The notes: a model not told the origin generated them from the sequence alone. A stretch of 64,000 nt of DNA from Paractinoplanes ferrugineus (GCF_016862195.1 NZ_BOMM01000012.1:62001-126000), one strand, 5' to 3'. Positions 45,159 through 54,071 are shown, counted from the stretch's first letter. Translations and numbers: made by a program.

Positions 45159-45584
45159 ATGACCCACCGGACCATCGAGGTCGATGAGGAAGTGTTCGCC
45201 TTCTTGCAGCAGCACTGCGAACCTCTGATCGACACTCCGAACGATGTGTTGCGTCGACTTCTCCTCAGCGGAGAGTCGATCGAGCCGCAGGACGGGGCCA
45301 CCCGTCCCAGGAGGCAGCGGCCCGGCGCACTCCGGCCTCTGCTCGATGCCGGCCTCATTACCGCGGGCGACTCCCTGCGACACGAACAACCGAGACGACG
45401 AATGGTTCACGAGGTGACCGTCACCAGCGGCGGCTGGTTGAAGCTGCCGGACGGCTGCCAATTCGCAACTCCCTCGCGGGCGCTCGCCGAGCAGACCGGC
45501 ACCACGATCAACGGCTGGATCTACGTCCATGTAGCCAGCGGCCGACCACTCCACGAACTTCGGGATCAGCTCGAGCGCGACTGA
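45159..45584 (+). CDS. SeqA-N-like/RAMA domain protein (candidate modified-DNA reader)
   Basis: 141 residues from ATG 45159. Residues 1-36 (TIEVDEEVFAFLQQHCEPLIDTPNDVLRRLLL) resemble the N-terminal oligomerisation segment of SeqA. After a basic linker, residues 57-137 match the RAMA domain: LRPLLDAGLITAGDSLRH, VTVTSGGWLKLPDGCQFATPSRALAEQTG, and NGWIYVHVASGRPLHELRDQ. RAMA domains are predicted to recognise modified bases and are usually fused to, or encoded beside, restriction or methylation enzymes. None is adjacent here. Three copies of one sequence motif surround the gene. The binding function is inference. Confidence 0.7.
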   Translation: MTHRTIEVDEEVFAFLQQHCEPLIDTPNDVLRRLLLSGESIEPQDGATRPRRQRPGALRPLLDAGLITAGDSLRHEQPRRRMVHEVTVTSGGWLKLPDGCQFATPSRALAEQTGTTINGWIYVHVASGRPLHELRDQLERD

Positions 45585-45591
45585 TTTCGCG

Positions 45592-45601
45592 CTCCCAATC
45601 T
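45592..45601 (-). repeat. Third copy of the RAMA-gene flanking motif
   Basis: CTCCCAATCT, eight bases past the stop codon, is the exact complement of the AGATTGGGAG element at 45133-45142 and so shares the orientation of the left promoter arm. Together the three copies bracket the coding region. Chance recurrence of a 10-mer at both ends of one small gene is unlikely but not excluded. Confidence 0.5.
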
Positions 45602-45693
45602 TCAATCCCTACGATTAGGAGTGCAGCACTTGCGTCAGCCTAGTGCCGTTCCGGGCCTGCTGCGCCGTTCCGTTCCCGCCGTGCTCGCTGTCC

Positions 45694-45708
45694 GACCACC
45701 CAGTGGTC
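45694..45708. terminator. Small hairpin between RAMA and MFS genes
   Basis: GACCAC-CCA-GTGGTC forms a perfect six-base-pair stem in the 158-base gap between the convergent RAMA and MFS genes. There is no T-run, so a terminator role is tentative. Confidence 0.3.
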
Positions 45709-45742
45709 CGCTCCCCCGCTGATCTCGTACAGCGGGCACAGG

Positions 45743-46927
45743 TCAACTCTGGGGCAGGCGGGCGTTTCGAAGGTCGGCGACGGCCAGGCAGAGCGCGGCG
45801 GCGGCCAGTTCGAGGGCGGCGCTCCCGGCGAAGGCGGGGGTCGTGCCGAATCGGTCGGCGGCCACGCCCATCACCGCCATCGCGATCGGGGTGATGCCGA
45901 GGTTGGCGAACGAGCTCACGCTGCCGACCCGTCCGCGGAACGCGTCGTCGGTGCGGGCCTGGGTGAGGGCACTGGTCAGCACCGCGACGAGGCCGCTGGT
46001 CAGGCCCACGACGACGGTTGCCGAGACCGCGGCCCACTGCTGGCCGGCAACCGCGACGGCGGACACGGCCGCACCCTGCACGGCGATGCCGGCCGCCATC
46101 GCGACTCCGACCCGGCCGCGCCATCGCACCCGGACCATGGCGAGCGACGCCACCACCGCACCACCGCCGAAGCCGGCCAGCAGCACGCCGATTCCCGCCG
46201 ATCCCCACCCTCGCTCGTCGCTGACCAGGGCCAACCCGATGTTCATCGGCCCCACGAAGCCGAGGTTCGTCAACAGCGAGACCATCAGGATCGTACGCAG
46301 GAGACGGTGTCGGCGCAGGTAGCGCAACCCGGACCGGAGTGCTCCGGTGACCGGTTCGCGCACCGGCCGGGCGGTGCGCATCGGCGGCAGGCCGCGCAGG
46401 GCCAGCACCGACAGGAGGAAGGTGGCCGCGTTGACCACGCAGGCGACCGGCAGGCCGCCCACCGCGACCAGCACCCCGCCGAGCGGCGCGCCGAGGGTGA
46501 GGGCCAGCCGGGCGGCCAGCGAGTTGATCGCGGCGCCCCGGCTGAGCTGTGCGGGCGGCAGGAGGCGCGGTGGCACGGTCGCCGCGGCGGGCAGGAAGAT
46601 CGCGTCGGCCGCGCCGAAGACGAGCGCCACCGCGACGAGCAGCGCGATGCTCGGTCCCCAGCCGGCGACGGCCGCCGCCGCCAGTGCCACGACACATCGC
46701 AGCAGGTCGCTGCCGATCATCAGGCGCCGGCTGTCGTGCCGGTCCACGATCGCACCGCCGAACAGCAGGAACGCGAGTCGCGGCACCGCCGAGACGGCCA
46801 AGATCGCGCCCGCCGCCGAGGGGGAGGCTATCCGCACGGCCGACCAGGAGAGCGCCACGTACCAGACCTGGTCGCCGAGGATGGACACCGCCTGCCCGGC
46901 GACGTACCGCCGGTAGAGCGCGCTCAT
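45743..46927 (-). CDS. MFS transporter (multidrug exporter-like)
   Basis: 394 residues from ATG 46927, overlapping the stop of the upstream regulator gene (ATGA). Twelve hydrophobic segments are expected. LFGGAIVDRHDSRRLMIGSDLLR between helices 2 and 3 is the MFS motif A variant (GxxxDRxxxR), and helix 5-6 reads LGAPLGGVLVAVGGLPVACVVNAATFLLSVLAL. The layout matches the MFS_3/EntS-like exporter group common in actinomycetes. Coupling to an ArsR-like regulator suggests drug- or metabolite-inducible efflux. The substrate is unknown. Confidence 0.9.
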   Translation of the reverse strand: MSALYRRYVAGQAVSILGDQVWYVALSWSAVRIASPSAAGAILAVSAVPRLAFLLFGGAIVDRHDSRRLMIGSDLLRCVVALAAAAVAGWGPSIALLVAVALVFGAADAIFLPAAATVPPRLLPPAQLSRGAAINSLAARLALTLGAPLGGVLVAVGGLPVACVVNAATFLLSVLALRGLPPMRTARPVREPVTGALRSGLRYLRRHRLLRTILMVSLLTNLGFVGPMNIGLALVSDERGWGSAGIGVLLAGFGGGAVVASLAMVRVRWRGRVGVAMAAGIAVQGAAVSAVAVAGQQWAAVSATVVVGLTSGLVAVLTSALTQARTDDAFRGRVGSVSSFANLGITPIAMAVMGVAADRFGTTPAFAGSAALELAAAALCLAVADLRNARLPQS

Positions 46928-47499
46928 CGCTCCGGAAACGCGTGGAAGAACACGGTCACCGACTGCCGATCGCCCTCGATCGGCCGTCCTCGGGCGGCGT
47001 CCGACCAGCGGCTGACCACTTCGAGCAGTTCGCCGGCCAGCTCGGCCAGCTCGGCCGGGGTGAGCCGCAGGAACGTGTCGCTGCTCATCACCGCCCGCTG
47101 CCAGTCCTCGCTCCACGAGTCCCGACCCTGCTCGAAGCGACGGAGCCGTTCGAACTCGTCGATCACCATCTGCGCCTTGGCGTGTTCGGCGACCGCTCGC
47201 GCCTCGGGTTCGGTGAAGTCGAGGAACGACCAGCTGGTCGACGTGGGGACCGCTTGCCACCAGCGTTCCCGCCGGTCGCGGGCCAGTTCGGGGACGTCCT
47301 CGACGAAGCCGTGCCGGGCCAGTTCACGCAGGTGGTAGCTGACCTGGCCGGGGTCGGCGTCGAGTTGTCTCGCCAGAGTTCCGCCGGTGGCCGGGCCGAA
47401 CTGGAGCAGCAGCCGGTAGAGCCGCTGCCGGATCGGCTGGGCCAGGCCACCGAGCACGCGGGGGTCGGTGATCCGCCGCTGGGGCGTGGATTCGGTCAT
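46924..47499 (-). CDS. ArsR-like winged-helix transcriptional regulator
   Basis: 191 residues from ATG 47499; GTG 47520 is an alternative start. Residues 10-85 form a winged helix (ITDPRVLGGLAQPIRQRLYRLLL, GGTLARQLDADPGQVSYHLRELARHGFVEDV, then the wing with RERWWQAV). The C-terminal 100 residues are helical (EPEARAVAEHAKAQMVIDEFERL, TPAELAELAGELLEVVSRW) and probably bind ligand or form the dimer. No metal-binding cysteine pair is present, so it is not a metal sensor of the classical ArsR kind. It probably controls the overlapping MFS gene. Confidence 0.85.
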   Translation of the reverse strand: MTESTPQRRITDPRVLGGLAQPIRQRLYRLLLQFGPATGGTLARQLDADPGQVSYHLRELARHGFVEDVPELARDRRERWWQAVPTSTSWSFLDFTEPEARAVAEHAKAQMVIDEFERLRRFEQGRDSWSEDWQRAVMSSDTFLRLTPAELAELAGELLEVVSRWSDAARGRPIEGDRQSVTVFFHAFPER

Positions 47500-47568
47500 G
47501 CCTTCGACCGTAGGAGTCACCCCGCGAATTCCGGAAGACCGCTACTGGATCTTACGAACGTCGATGCC

Positions 47569-50112
47569 TCAGGAGGCGTCGTCGGCGCGCAGCGGGCGAA
47601 TGTTGTTCGGCGCCGCCTCGGCCAGCTGGGTCAGGGCCTGGACGATGCGGTCGGCCGGCATCGGCTTGCAGAAGTGGTAACCCTGGGCCGACGGGCAACC
47701 CAGCTCGATCAGGGCCGCTCGCTGCTCGGTCGTCTCGACACCCTCGGCCACCACTCGCACGCCGAGACGGGCGCCCAGCTCCACGGCCCCACGCACGACG
47801 GCCTCGGCGGCGGCCGAATCGATCATGTCGTCCACGAAAGACCGGTCGATCTTGATCTCGTGGACCGGCGCCCTCGTAACTATCGACAGGGAGGAGTAAC
47901 CAGTGCCGAAGTCGTCGAGGGACAGTTGCACGCCGGCGTTGCGCAGCTCGGCCAGGACGTCGTCGACGATGGCCTGCTCACTCACCGCCACCGACTCGGT
48001 GATCTCGAGGACCAGACGGGCGGCGGGCGCGCGGTGACGGCGCAGGGCGTCCGCGACCTGGGCCGGGAAACCGGGGTCGAGCAGGCTGCGGGCCGACACG
48101 TTCACCGAGACCGGGACGTCCACCCCGGCCGAGTTCCACGAGCCGGCCGCGGACAGCGCCAGGTCGAGCACCCGGTGGGTGAACGGGGTCAGCAGCTCGG
48201 TGTGCTCGACGGTGCGGATGAACTCGTTCGGGGACAACTGGCCGCGACGCGGATGCCGCCAGCGGACCAAGGCCTCCACCCCGGTCGGAGCGGCCGTCTC
48301 GAGGTCGACCGCGGGCTGCAGGTGCAGCACGATCTGGTCGTCGGCGGCGAGCGCGTCCTGCAGCTCGGCCAGCAGAGCCAGCTCGTCGGTGGTCAGGACG
48401 TCCTGGCTGGTGTCGTAGGTGGCAACCGCCATCTCCTGCCGCTTGGCCTGGTCGAGGGCGAGCGACGCGCGGCGTACCAGCTCGGTGAACTCGACCCGGC
48501 CGGCCCGCGCGACGGCCACCCCCACGGCGATCTCCACCGCGAGGCGTACGCCGGCGACCTCCATCGGCTGACCGATCAAGTCGACGAGCTCGCGGGCACG
48601 CCGAACCGCCATCGGCAGTGGTGTCGGCGTCTCGCGCAGCGGGGTGGCCGAGTCGGTGAGCGCGGTGATGGCCGGGATGACGAGCGCGAACTCGTCGTCC
48701 CCGGTGCGCGCGACCAGCTCCGACTCGCGGCACAACTCGCCGAGCCGCTCGGCGATCAGGGCCAGCACCTCGTCGCCGCACCGGTGGCCGAGCGTGCCGT
48801 TGACCTCGCGGAACCCGTTCACGTCGAGCAGCAGCAGGGCGACGTGCCGATCGCGCTCGAGCGAGCGCATCACCTGGTCGCCGTCGGCGAGCAGGCTGGC
48901 CCGGTTGCGTACGCCGGTGAGCTGGTCGTGGGCGAAGTTGTAGGTGGCCTGTTCGCGCAGCTCAGCGACCTGCACCTGGCCCGACGCATCATGCAGCGCG
49001 GCCGCGAGTGCGTCGCCGTAGGCGGAGATGGCGGCCTCGTCCCGGGGCGCCGGCAGGGTCGGGGCGGCCAGCCAGACGGTCAACTCGCCGACGATCTCGC
49101 TGCCGACCGACATCGAGCGGGTGATCGCCGGTCCGGGCAGGCCGGCGAGCACGTTGTCCTGGCCGGGACCGTCCTGGGCGTAGCGGTGCTCGCCCTCGGG
49201 GTTGCGCACCTCGATCTCCACCCGGCGGGCGCCGAAGACGTCGAGGGCGCCCCGCAATCCGGCCGTCGCCACCTCCCGCTCGGTGCCGCCGGGCAGGGTC
49301 GAGGTGGCCGCCGCGAAGGCCTCCCACATCCGGCGCTCCTCCTCGGCGCGCAGGTGGAAGCGGTAGGTGCGCTGGAGCAGCCAGAGTCCGGGGCCGAACG
49401 CCAGCAGCCAGGCCGGCCCGCGCATGAGCGCGAACACCGCACCGAGACCGACGAGCACGTTGCCGACGAACATCGGGATCTTGGCGTACGGGATGCGGGC
49501 GAGGATCTGGCCGGTCGCCGCGTCCCGGTGCAACGTCAGGGTGAGGGCCGCGAGGCCGAACGTGATCAGCAGATAGACGAGGGCGCCGGTGACCAGGGCG
49601 CCTTGCGTGCGCACGCTGAGCACCGGCGAGTCACCGGCGATCAGCCGAGCCACCGTGGCGGCGCCGGCCGCGCCCAGCGACAGCGAGGCGGCGAGGTGCG
49701 CGACCTCGGCGATGTTGCGGTGTTCGTCCAGCCACGACAGCAGCGCCCAGGCCCCGACGGCGCCGGCCAGGGTGGCCAGCGGCAACCAGCCGGGCGGAGC
49801 CACCACGAAGCCGATGATGAACGCGGCCTCGCCCCAGGAGACCGAGACGACGCCACGGCCGAGCCGGAACCGGAGCCGGGCGAGTTGACCGGCCAGCACG
49901 AGAATCGCGGCCAGAGCAACCCCGGCCGTTACCGAGAGTGGACCTTCGTTGGGACGTGACACGGGCAACAGAACACCCGCGAAGGCCACCAGAAGGGCCA
50001 GCAGAACGACCGCGGCGGTGAGCGATCGGACCCCTCGGGAACGGCCCGCGAGACCCGCGGCGTCGATCCACGATCGACGACCGCCGGTCCGGGCGACCGG
50101 TGGGGCCGTCAC
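47569..50112 (-). CDS. Membrane-bound GGDEF-EAL protein with altered GGDEF motif
   Basis: 847 residues from GTG 50112. The first 250 residues contain about eight hydrophobic segments, followed by a GAF-like region (about 275-400), a GGDEF domain and an EAL domain. The GGDEF site reads ARTGDDEFALV, so the second glycine is Asp and cyclase activity may be lost. The EAL domain is complete (TGVEALVRWRHP, SVNVSARSL, LEITESVAV, DDFGTGYSSLSIV, EIKIDRSFVDDM, AEGVET, AQGYHFCKPM), so it is probably a membrane-bound cyclic-di-GMP phosphodiesterase with GTP sensing by the GGDEF part. The sensory cue is unknown. Confidence 0.92.
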   Translation of the reverse strand: MTAPPVARTGGRRSWIDAAGLAGRSRGVRSLTAAVVLLALLVAFAGVLLPVSRPNEGPLSVTAGVALAAILVLAGQLARLRFRLGRGVVSVSWGEAAFIIGFVVAPPGWLPLATLAGAVGAWALLSWLDEHRNIAEVAHLAASLSLGAAGAATVARLIAGDSPVLSVRTQGALVTGALVYLLITFGLAALTLTLHRDAATGQILARIPYAKIPMFVGNVLVGLGAVFALMRGPAWLLAFGPGLWLLQRTYRFHLRAEEERRMWEAFAAATSTLPGGTEREVATAGLRGALDVFGARRVEIEVRNPEGEHRYAQDGPGQDNVLAGLPGPAITRSMSVGSEIVGELTVWLAAPTLPAPRDEAAISAYGDALAAALHDASGQVQVAELREQATYNFAHDQLTGVRNRASLLADGDQVMRSLERDRHVALLLLDVNGFREVNGTLGHRCGDEVLALIAERLGELCRESELVARTGDDEFALVIPAITALTDSATPLRETPTPLPMAVRRARELVDLIGQPMEVAGVRLAVEIAVGVAVARAGRVEFTELVRRASLALDQAKRQEMAVATYDTSQDVLTTDELALLAELQDALAADDQIVLHLQPAVDLETAAPTGVEALVRWRHPRRGQLSPNEFIRTVEHTELLTPFTHRVLDLALSAAGSWNSAGVDVPVSVNVSARSLLDPGFPAQVADALRRHRAPAARLVLEITESVAVSEQAIVDDVLAELRNAGVQLSLDDFGTGYSSLSIVTRAPVHEIKIDRSFVDDMIDSAAAEAVVRGAVELGARLGVRVVAEGVETTEQRAALIELGCPSAQGYHFCKPMPADRIVQALTQLAEAAPNNIRPLRADDAS

Positions 50113-50361
50113 GAGTTGTCCCAGTTCACGAGCGGCACGAGCGGATGCACGTGCATCTGCAGGGGCGAAAGCGAAGGGCGGGGAATGGTCATTTCGAGCG
50201 CCCCCTTCCGCGCCGGGTCAGGGGTCGTTGGGACCCCCGGCGGAAGGCTAAATCAATCCCGATGAACACAACAAGGGTTGACGCACGACCCGTGGTCGCC
50301 TTTGGTCAGACCAATACGGAGCGTGGTTTTCACTCACGCCGATAAATACGCTGCGACGTGG

Positions 50362-50715
50362 TTAAACGCGACCCTGATCGCCTTCGGGGTCAAGGGCATC
50401 ACTATCCGTAGTAATGCCCTTGACCTCGTGTTCCGTAGCGGCGGCAGTAGCCCGCGATCGATCCTGGTCGACCTTCGGCGCGGGCTTTCCCTCGTCGGAG
50501 TGCTCGAGGTCGGCATTCAGGCGCGCGATCTCAGCTTCACGCTGCGTCTGCTGAGCGTCGGGGAAACTGTCGGGAAGCCGACGCAAGCGCTTGTTCATAT
50601 TGCGGATCAGCAGCACAGTTGCTATGACCAGCAGCACGATCACGAACAGGCCCATCGGCCCGGCCAGACCGCCGGACCGGGTGTCGCCGAAGTTGTTGAC
50701 CGCGAAGTCGTTCAC
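50362..50715 (-). CDS. Small single-pass membrane protein downstream of mca
   Basis: 117 residues from GTG 50715, overlapping the mca stop (GTGA). One hydrophobic helix, LAGPMGLFVIVLLVIATVLLIRNM, at residues 19-42 is followed by a basic patch (KRLRRLP) and a charged helical tail (TQREAEIARLNADLEHSD). Small membrane proteins of this layout follow mca in many actinobacteria, but no function is known. It is co-transcribed with mca. Confidence 0.75.
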   Translation of the reverse strand: MNDFAVNNFGDTRSGGLAGPMGLFVIVLLVIATVLLIRNMNKRLRRLPDSFPDAQQTQREAEIARLNADLEHSDEGKPAPKVDQDRSRATAAATEHEVKGITTDSDALDPEGDQGRV

Positions 50716-51599
50716 ACCTCGGATCGTACTGCCGACTCGTGGATGCCCGCGAAGAGGTCGGACTCCGGGATCGGGCTGTCGACCAGCGAACGGGCCAGCT
50801 CGAAGTCCTCGGTCGGCCACACCTTCCGCTGGAGCTCCAGCGGAATGCGGAACCAGAAGCCGTCGGGGTCGACCTGGGTGGCGTGGGCGCGCAGCGCGTC
50901 GTCCCGAACGCTGAAGTAATCCCCGCACTCGATCCGCGTGGTGATCTTGTCACCCCGGTCGTCGCGGTCGGACCACTTCTCCAGCCACTCCGTGTAGGGC
51001 GACTCGAGGCCGGCCGCCAGCATGCCCTCGTGCAGGGCAAGCATCCGCGCGCGGGTCCAGCCGGAGTTGTAGTAGAGCTTCAGCGGCTGCCACGGCTCGC
51101 CGAGCTCCGGGTATTTCTCCGGGTCGCCGGCGGCGTCGAAGGCCACCACCGACACCTTGTGGCACATGATGTGGTCGGGGTGCGGGTAGCCGCCGTTCTC
51201 GTCGTACGTCGTCATGACATGCGGGCGGAACTCGCGGATCAGCTTGATCAGCGGCTTGGCCGCCTCTTCCGGGTCCTGCAGGCCGAAGCAGCCCTCGGGC
51301 AGCGGCGGCAGCGGGTCACCCTCGGGCAGCCCGGAGTCGACGAAGCCGAGCCAGGCCTGGTCGACACCGAGGATCTCGCGCGCCTGGTCCATCTCGGCGC
51401 GCCTGATGTTGGTGATGTCCGCCAGCACCTCGGGACGGTCCATCTGCGGGTTGAGCACGGAGCCGCGCTCCCCACCCGTACACGTTGCGACCAGCACTTT
51501 CACGCCGTCGGCCACATATTTGGCCATGGTGGCGGCGCCCTTGCTCGACTCGTCGTCGGGGTGGGCGTGCACCGCCATGAGACGCATCTGCTCGGTCAC
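50712..51599 (-). CDS. mca: Mycothiol S-conjugate amidase
   Basis: 295 residues from GTG 51599, about seven bases after AGGGAGA. The LmbE/PIG-L zinc site is seen in RLMAVHAHPDDESSKGAA (HPDDE) and NGGYPHPDHIMCHKV (HPDH). CTGGERGSVLNPQMDRPEVL and the C-terminal HATQVDPDGFWFRIPLELQRKVWPTEDFELARS distinguish Mca from the related MshB. The enzyme hydrolyses mycothiol-toxin adducts to mercapturic acids for export. It is divergent from the DUF4307 gene, with greA and metB nearby, a conserved actinobacterial group. Confidence 0.95.
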   Translation of the reverse strand: MTEQMRLMAVHAHPDDESSKGAATMAKYVADGVKVLVATCTGGERGSVLNPQMDRPEVLADITNIRRAEMDQAREILGVDQAWLGFVDSGLPEGDPLPPLPEGCFGLQDPEEAAKPLIKLIREFRPHVMTTYDENGGYPHPDHIMCHKVSVVAFDAAGDPEKYPELGEPWQPLKLYYNSGWTRARMLALHEGMLAAGLESPYTEWLEKWSDRDDRGDKITTRIECGDYFSVRDDALRAHATQVDPDGFWFRIPLELQRKVWPTEDFELARSLVDSPIPESDLFAGIHESAVRSEV

Positions 51600-51708
51600 C
51601 TGAGATCTCCCTGCCGCACCTGAACTTCCGCCGACGGAGCCGGCTGCGAAGATGGACTCTGCCATTCTGGCCGATCGCACCGACAAGAAACGCACGAGAG
51701 GTCGTCAG

Positions 51709-52128
51709 GTGAGCGAGACGCACACCACAAACCCGGTCTTCCCGCCGGGACGATACGGACGCAGGCGCGCGGGCCGTCGCCAACTGGTGCTGCCGATCTT
51801 CGTGCTGATTCTGGTCGTCGCCGCGTCGCTGCTGGTTTCCGTCAAGCTCTACCAGCGCTACGGGCAGACCGATTACGAGGCCCAGATCGTCGGCTGGCAG
51901 GAGCCGACCGCGACGACGATGGTCGTCAAGTTCCGGGTCCGCGTGCCGGCCGGGGGTGCCGCCAAGTGTGTCCTGCGCGCCCGTGACTATCAGGGCAACC
52001 AGGTGGGGCTCGAGACGGTCGTGGTGCGCGCCGCGGCGGGACGGAGCGAGATCGAGACGGAGACGCCGGTGACCACCTCCGAAAAGGCCTCCGTCGGTGA
52101 TGTGCTGCGTTGCCAACCGGCCGGATGA
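51709..52128 (+). CDS. DUF4307 membrane protein
   Basis: 139 residues from GTG 51709, seven bases after GAGAGG. A basic N-terminal stretch (GRYGRRRAGRRQ) is followed by one membrane helix, LVLPIFVLILVVAASLLVSV, and an extracytoplasmic beta-rich domain of about 85 residues (VVKFRVRVPAGGAAKCVLRARDYQGNQVG, VTTSEKASVGDVLRC) with two cysteines. This matches the actinobacterial DUF4307 family, whose function is unknown and which is typically found between mca and greA, as here. Confidence 0.88.
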   Translation: MSETHTTNPVFPPGRYGRRRAGRRQLVLPIFVLILVVAASLLVSVKLYQRYGQTDYEAQIVGWQEPTATTMVVKFRVRVPAGGAAKCVLRARDYQGNQVGLETVVVRAAAGRSEIETETPVTTSEKASVGDVLRCQPAG

Positions 52129-52143
52129 GCGACGACTCTGCGA

Positions 52144-52197
52144 TCCCGTGGAAATAGTGCGAGATCGAGAGTCCCGTTGAAATAGTGCAAGATTGAG
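52144..52197 (+). repeat. Two 26-bp direct repeats in the greA upstream region
   Basis: Bases 52144-52169 and 52172-52197 are tandem copies (23 of 26 identical, 28-bp period) with the common core GAAATAGTGC. They lie 119-172 bases before the greA start codon and just after the DUF4307 stop. The spacing places them upstream of the likely greA promoter, so they may be regulator-binding sites. Confidence 0.75.
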
Positions 52198-52315
52198 CAA
52201 TTAAGGCACCTGGCCTACCGCTGGTAAGCTTGGTGATTCGCTCCGTTCAGCATGCACCGGTGTAGGTGAGCGTTGGTGATGTTGAGCGTTTCCCGTTTCA
52301 GCAAGGAGATCGACC

Positions 52316-52810
52316 GTGTCCAGTTCAGAGGCGCCCAAGACTTGGCTATCTCAGGACGCTCACGACCGGCTGCAGGCCGAGCTTGACGAGCTGATCGCCG
52401 CGCGGCCCGCGGTCGCCGCGGAGATCAACGCGCGCCGCGAGGAGGGTGACTTGCGGGAGAACGGTGGCTACCACGCCGCCCGCGAGGAGCAGGGAAAGCA
52501 GGAAGGCCGCATTCAATACCTCAAGGAGTTCCTGCGCAACGCCGAGGTCGGCGAGGTGCAGGCGGCCGATTCGGTGCAGCCCGGCTCGGTCGTGACGATC
52601 TACTTCGACAACGACAAGAGCGACACCGAGACCTTCCTGCTCGGCTCCCGGGAGATCGCCTCCACGACCGACCTGACGGTCTACAGCCCGGAGTCGGCGC
52701 TCGGCAAGGCGATCCTCGGCAGCAGCACCGGTCAGACCGTGACCTACACGGCCCCCAGCGGCGCCGACATCAAGGTCACCGTGGTCAAGTTCGGCGCTTT
52801 CGAAGGCTGA
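52316..52810 (+). CDS. greA: Transcription elongation factor GreA
   Basis: 164 residues from GTG 52316, seven bases after AAGGAG. The N-terminal coiled coil is visible ([51 protein letters not shown], shown only as its ends in family alignments) with the acidic tip [14 protein letters not shown] that reaches the RNA polymerase active site. The C-terminal FKBP-like domain has GSVVTIYF and [20 protein letters not shown]. It rescues backtracked polymerase by stimulating transcript cleavage. Length is standard. A strong hairpin follows. Confidence 0.96.
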   Translation: MSSSEAPKTWLSQDAHDRLQAELDELIAARPAVAAEINARREEGDLRENGGYHAAREEQGKQEGRIQYLKEFLRNAEVGEVQAADSVQPGSVVTIYFDNDKSDTETFLLGSREIASTTDLTVYSPESALGKAILGSSTGQTVTYTAPSGADIKVTVVKFGAFEG

Positions 52811-52821
52811 GAAGTGGGGCC

Positions 52822-52848
52822 GGACCCGCTCAGTAGCTGAGCGGGTCC
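52822..52848. terminator. Bidirectional terminator between greA and ilvA
   Basis: GGACCCGCTCA and TGAGCGGGTCC form a perfect 11-bp stem with the loop GTAGC. It begins 12 bases after the greA stop and overlaps the last codons and stop of the convergent ilvA gene, so it can end transcripts from both sides. Confidence 0.75.
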
Positions 52849-54050
52849 ACCCGATAGCCGGCGCCGCGCAATGCGCTGATCAGCGCCGCGGAATGGTCCG
52901 GCCCCCGGGTCTCCACCGAGAGGGCCACCTCCGCCTCGCCGAAGCTGAGCCGCGGACTGTGCCGCGAGTGCGACACGTCCACCACGTTCGCCCGCTGGTC
53001 GGCGATCTCGCCGAGCAACCGGGCCAACGCCCCCGGCCGGTCGTCGCAATGCACCGCCAGTCGCAGGAACCGCCCCGCCGCCGCCAGGCCGTGCTCGATC
53101 ACCCGCAGCAGCAGCATCGGATCGATGTTGCCGCCGGACAGGATCGCCACCACCGGAGCCCCCGGCTCGACCATGCAGGCGCCGGTGAGCAGCGCCGCCA
53201 CCGCTGCCCCGCCGGCCGGCTCCACCACCATCTTGTGCCGTTCGAGAAGCACCAGCAGCGCCGCCGACAGGTCCTCGTCGGTGACCGTGACGATCTCGTC
53301 GACCAGCTTGCTGACGTGCGCGAAGGTGAGATCACCCGGTCGTAGGACGGCGATGCCGTCGGCGATCGTGACACCCCTGTCGAGTTTCACCGGCGCTCCC
53401 GCGGCCAGCGACGGCGGATAGGCGGCGGCCCCGCTGGCCTGCACCCCGACGATCCGGATGTCGGGCCGCAGCGCCTTGGTCGCGACCGCCAGACCGGAGA
53501 CCAGGCCACCGCCACCGGTCGCGGTGACGATCGTGGCCGCCGCCGGCAGCTGCTCGAGGATCTCCAGGCCGACCGTGCCCTGCCCGGCGATGACGTCGGG
53601 GTGGTCGAACGGATGGATCAGCACCGCCCCGGTCGCCAGCGCGAAGTTCTTCGCCGCCTCGAGCGCGTCGTCGACCGTCGTGCCCGCGTACTCGATGGCC
53701 GCGCCGTACCCCCGGGTGGCAGTGACCTTCGGCAGCGGCGCGCCCTCCGGCATGAAGACGGTGGAGCTGGCGCCGAGCAACCCGGCCGCGAGCGCCACCC
53801 CCTGCGCGTGGTTGCCGGCGCTCGCGGCGACGACGCCGCGCTTGCGCTCGGCCTCGGAGAGCCGGGCGATCCGGGTGTACGCCCCCCGCACCTTGTACGA
53901 CCCGGCGCGTTGCTGGTTCTCGCATTTGAGCCAGACCGGAGCTCCGGTGATCTCGGAGATCGGGCGGGATTCGATGAGCGGGGTCTTCGTCGCGATCCCG
54001 GCGAGCAGTTCGCGCGCTGCCTCAACATCAGCGAGTGACAGCAGGTCCAT
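52830..54050 (-). CDS. ilvA: Threonine ammonia-lyase with C-terminal ACT domain
   Basis: 406 residues from ATG 54050. It is a fold-type II PLP enzyme: the lysine that binds PLP is in RAGSYKVRGAY (near residue 53), the substrate loop in ASAGNHAQGVA, and the phosphate-binding loop in ATGGGGLVSG. Residues 330-406 form a single ACT domain (LRLAVHCDDRPGALARLLGEIADQRANVVDV), as in shorter threonine dehydratases. It deaminates threonine to 2-oxobutanoate for isoleucine synthesis or catabolism. Regulation through the ACT domain by an amino acid is expected. Confidence 0.94.
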   Translation of the reverse strand: MDLLSLADVEAARELLAGIATKTPLIESRPISEITGAPVWLKCENQQRAGSYKVRGAYTRIARLSEAERKRGVVAASAGNHAQGVALAAGLLGASSTVFMPEGAPLPKVTATRGYGAAIEYAGTTVDDALEAAKNFALATGAVLIHPFDHPDVIAGQGTVGLEILEQLPAAATIVTATGGGGLVSGLAVATKALRPDIRIVGVQASGAAAYPPSLAAGAPVKLDRGVTIADGIAVLRPGDLTFAHVSKLVDEIVTVTDEDLSAALLVLLERHKMVVEPAGGAAVAALLTGACMVEPGAPVVAILSGGNIDPMLLLRVIEHGLAAAGRFLRLAVHCDDRPGALARLLGEIADQRANVVDVSHSRHSPRLSFGEAEVALSVETRGPDHSAALISALRGAGYRVDPLSY

Positions 54051-54071
54051 GAGAGGAATCCTGCCACCCGG

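Noticed and set aside
46549..49959. A long plus-strand open frame antisense to the MFS, regulator and GGDEF-EAL genes
   Set aside because: It crosses three well-supported genes and its translation has no recognisable domain.
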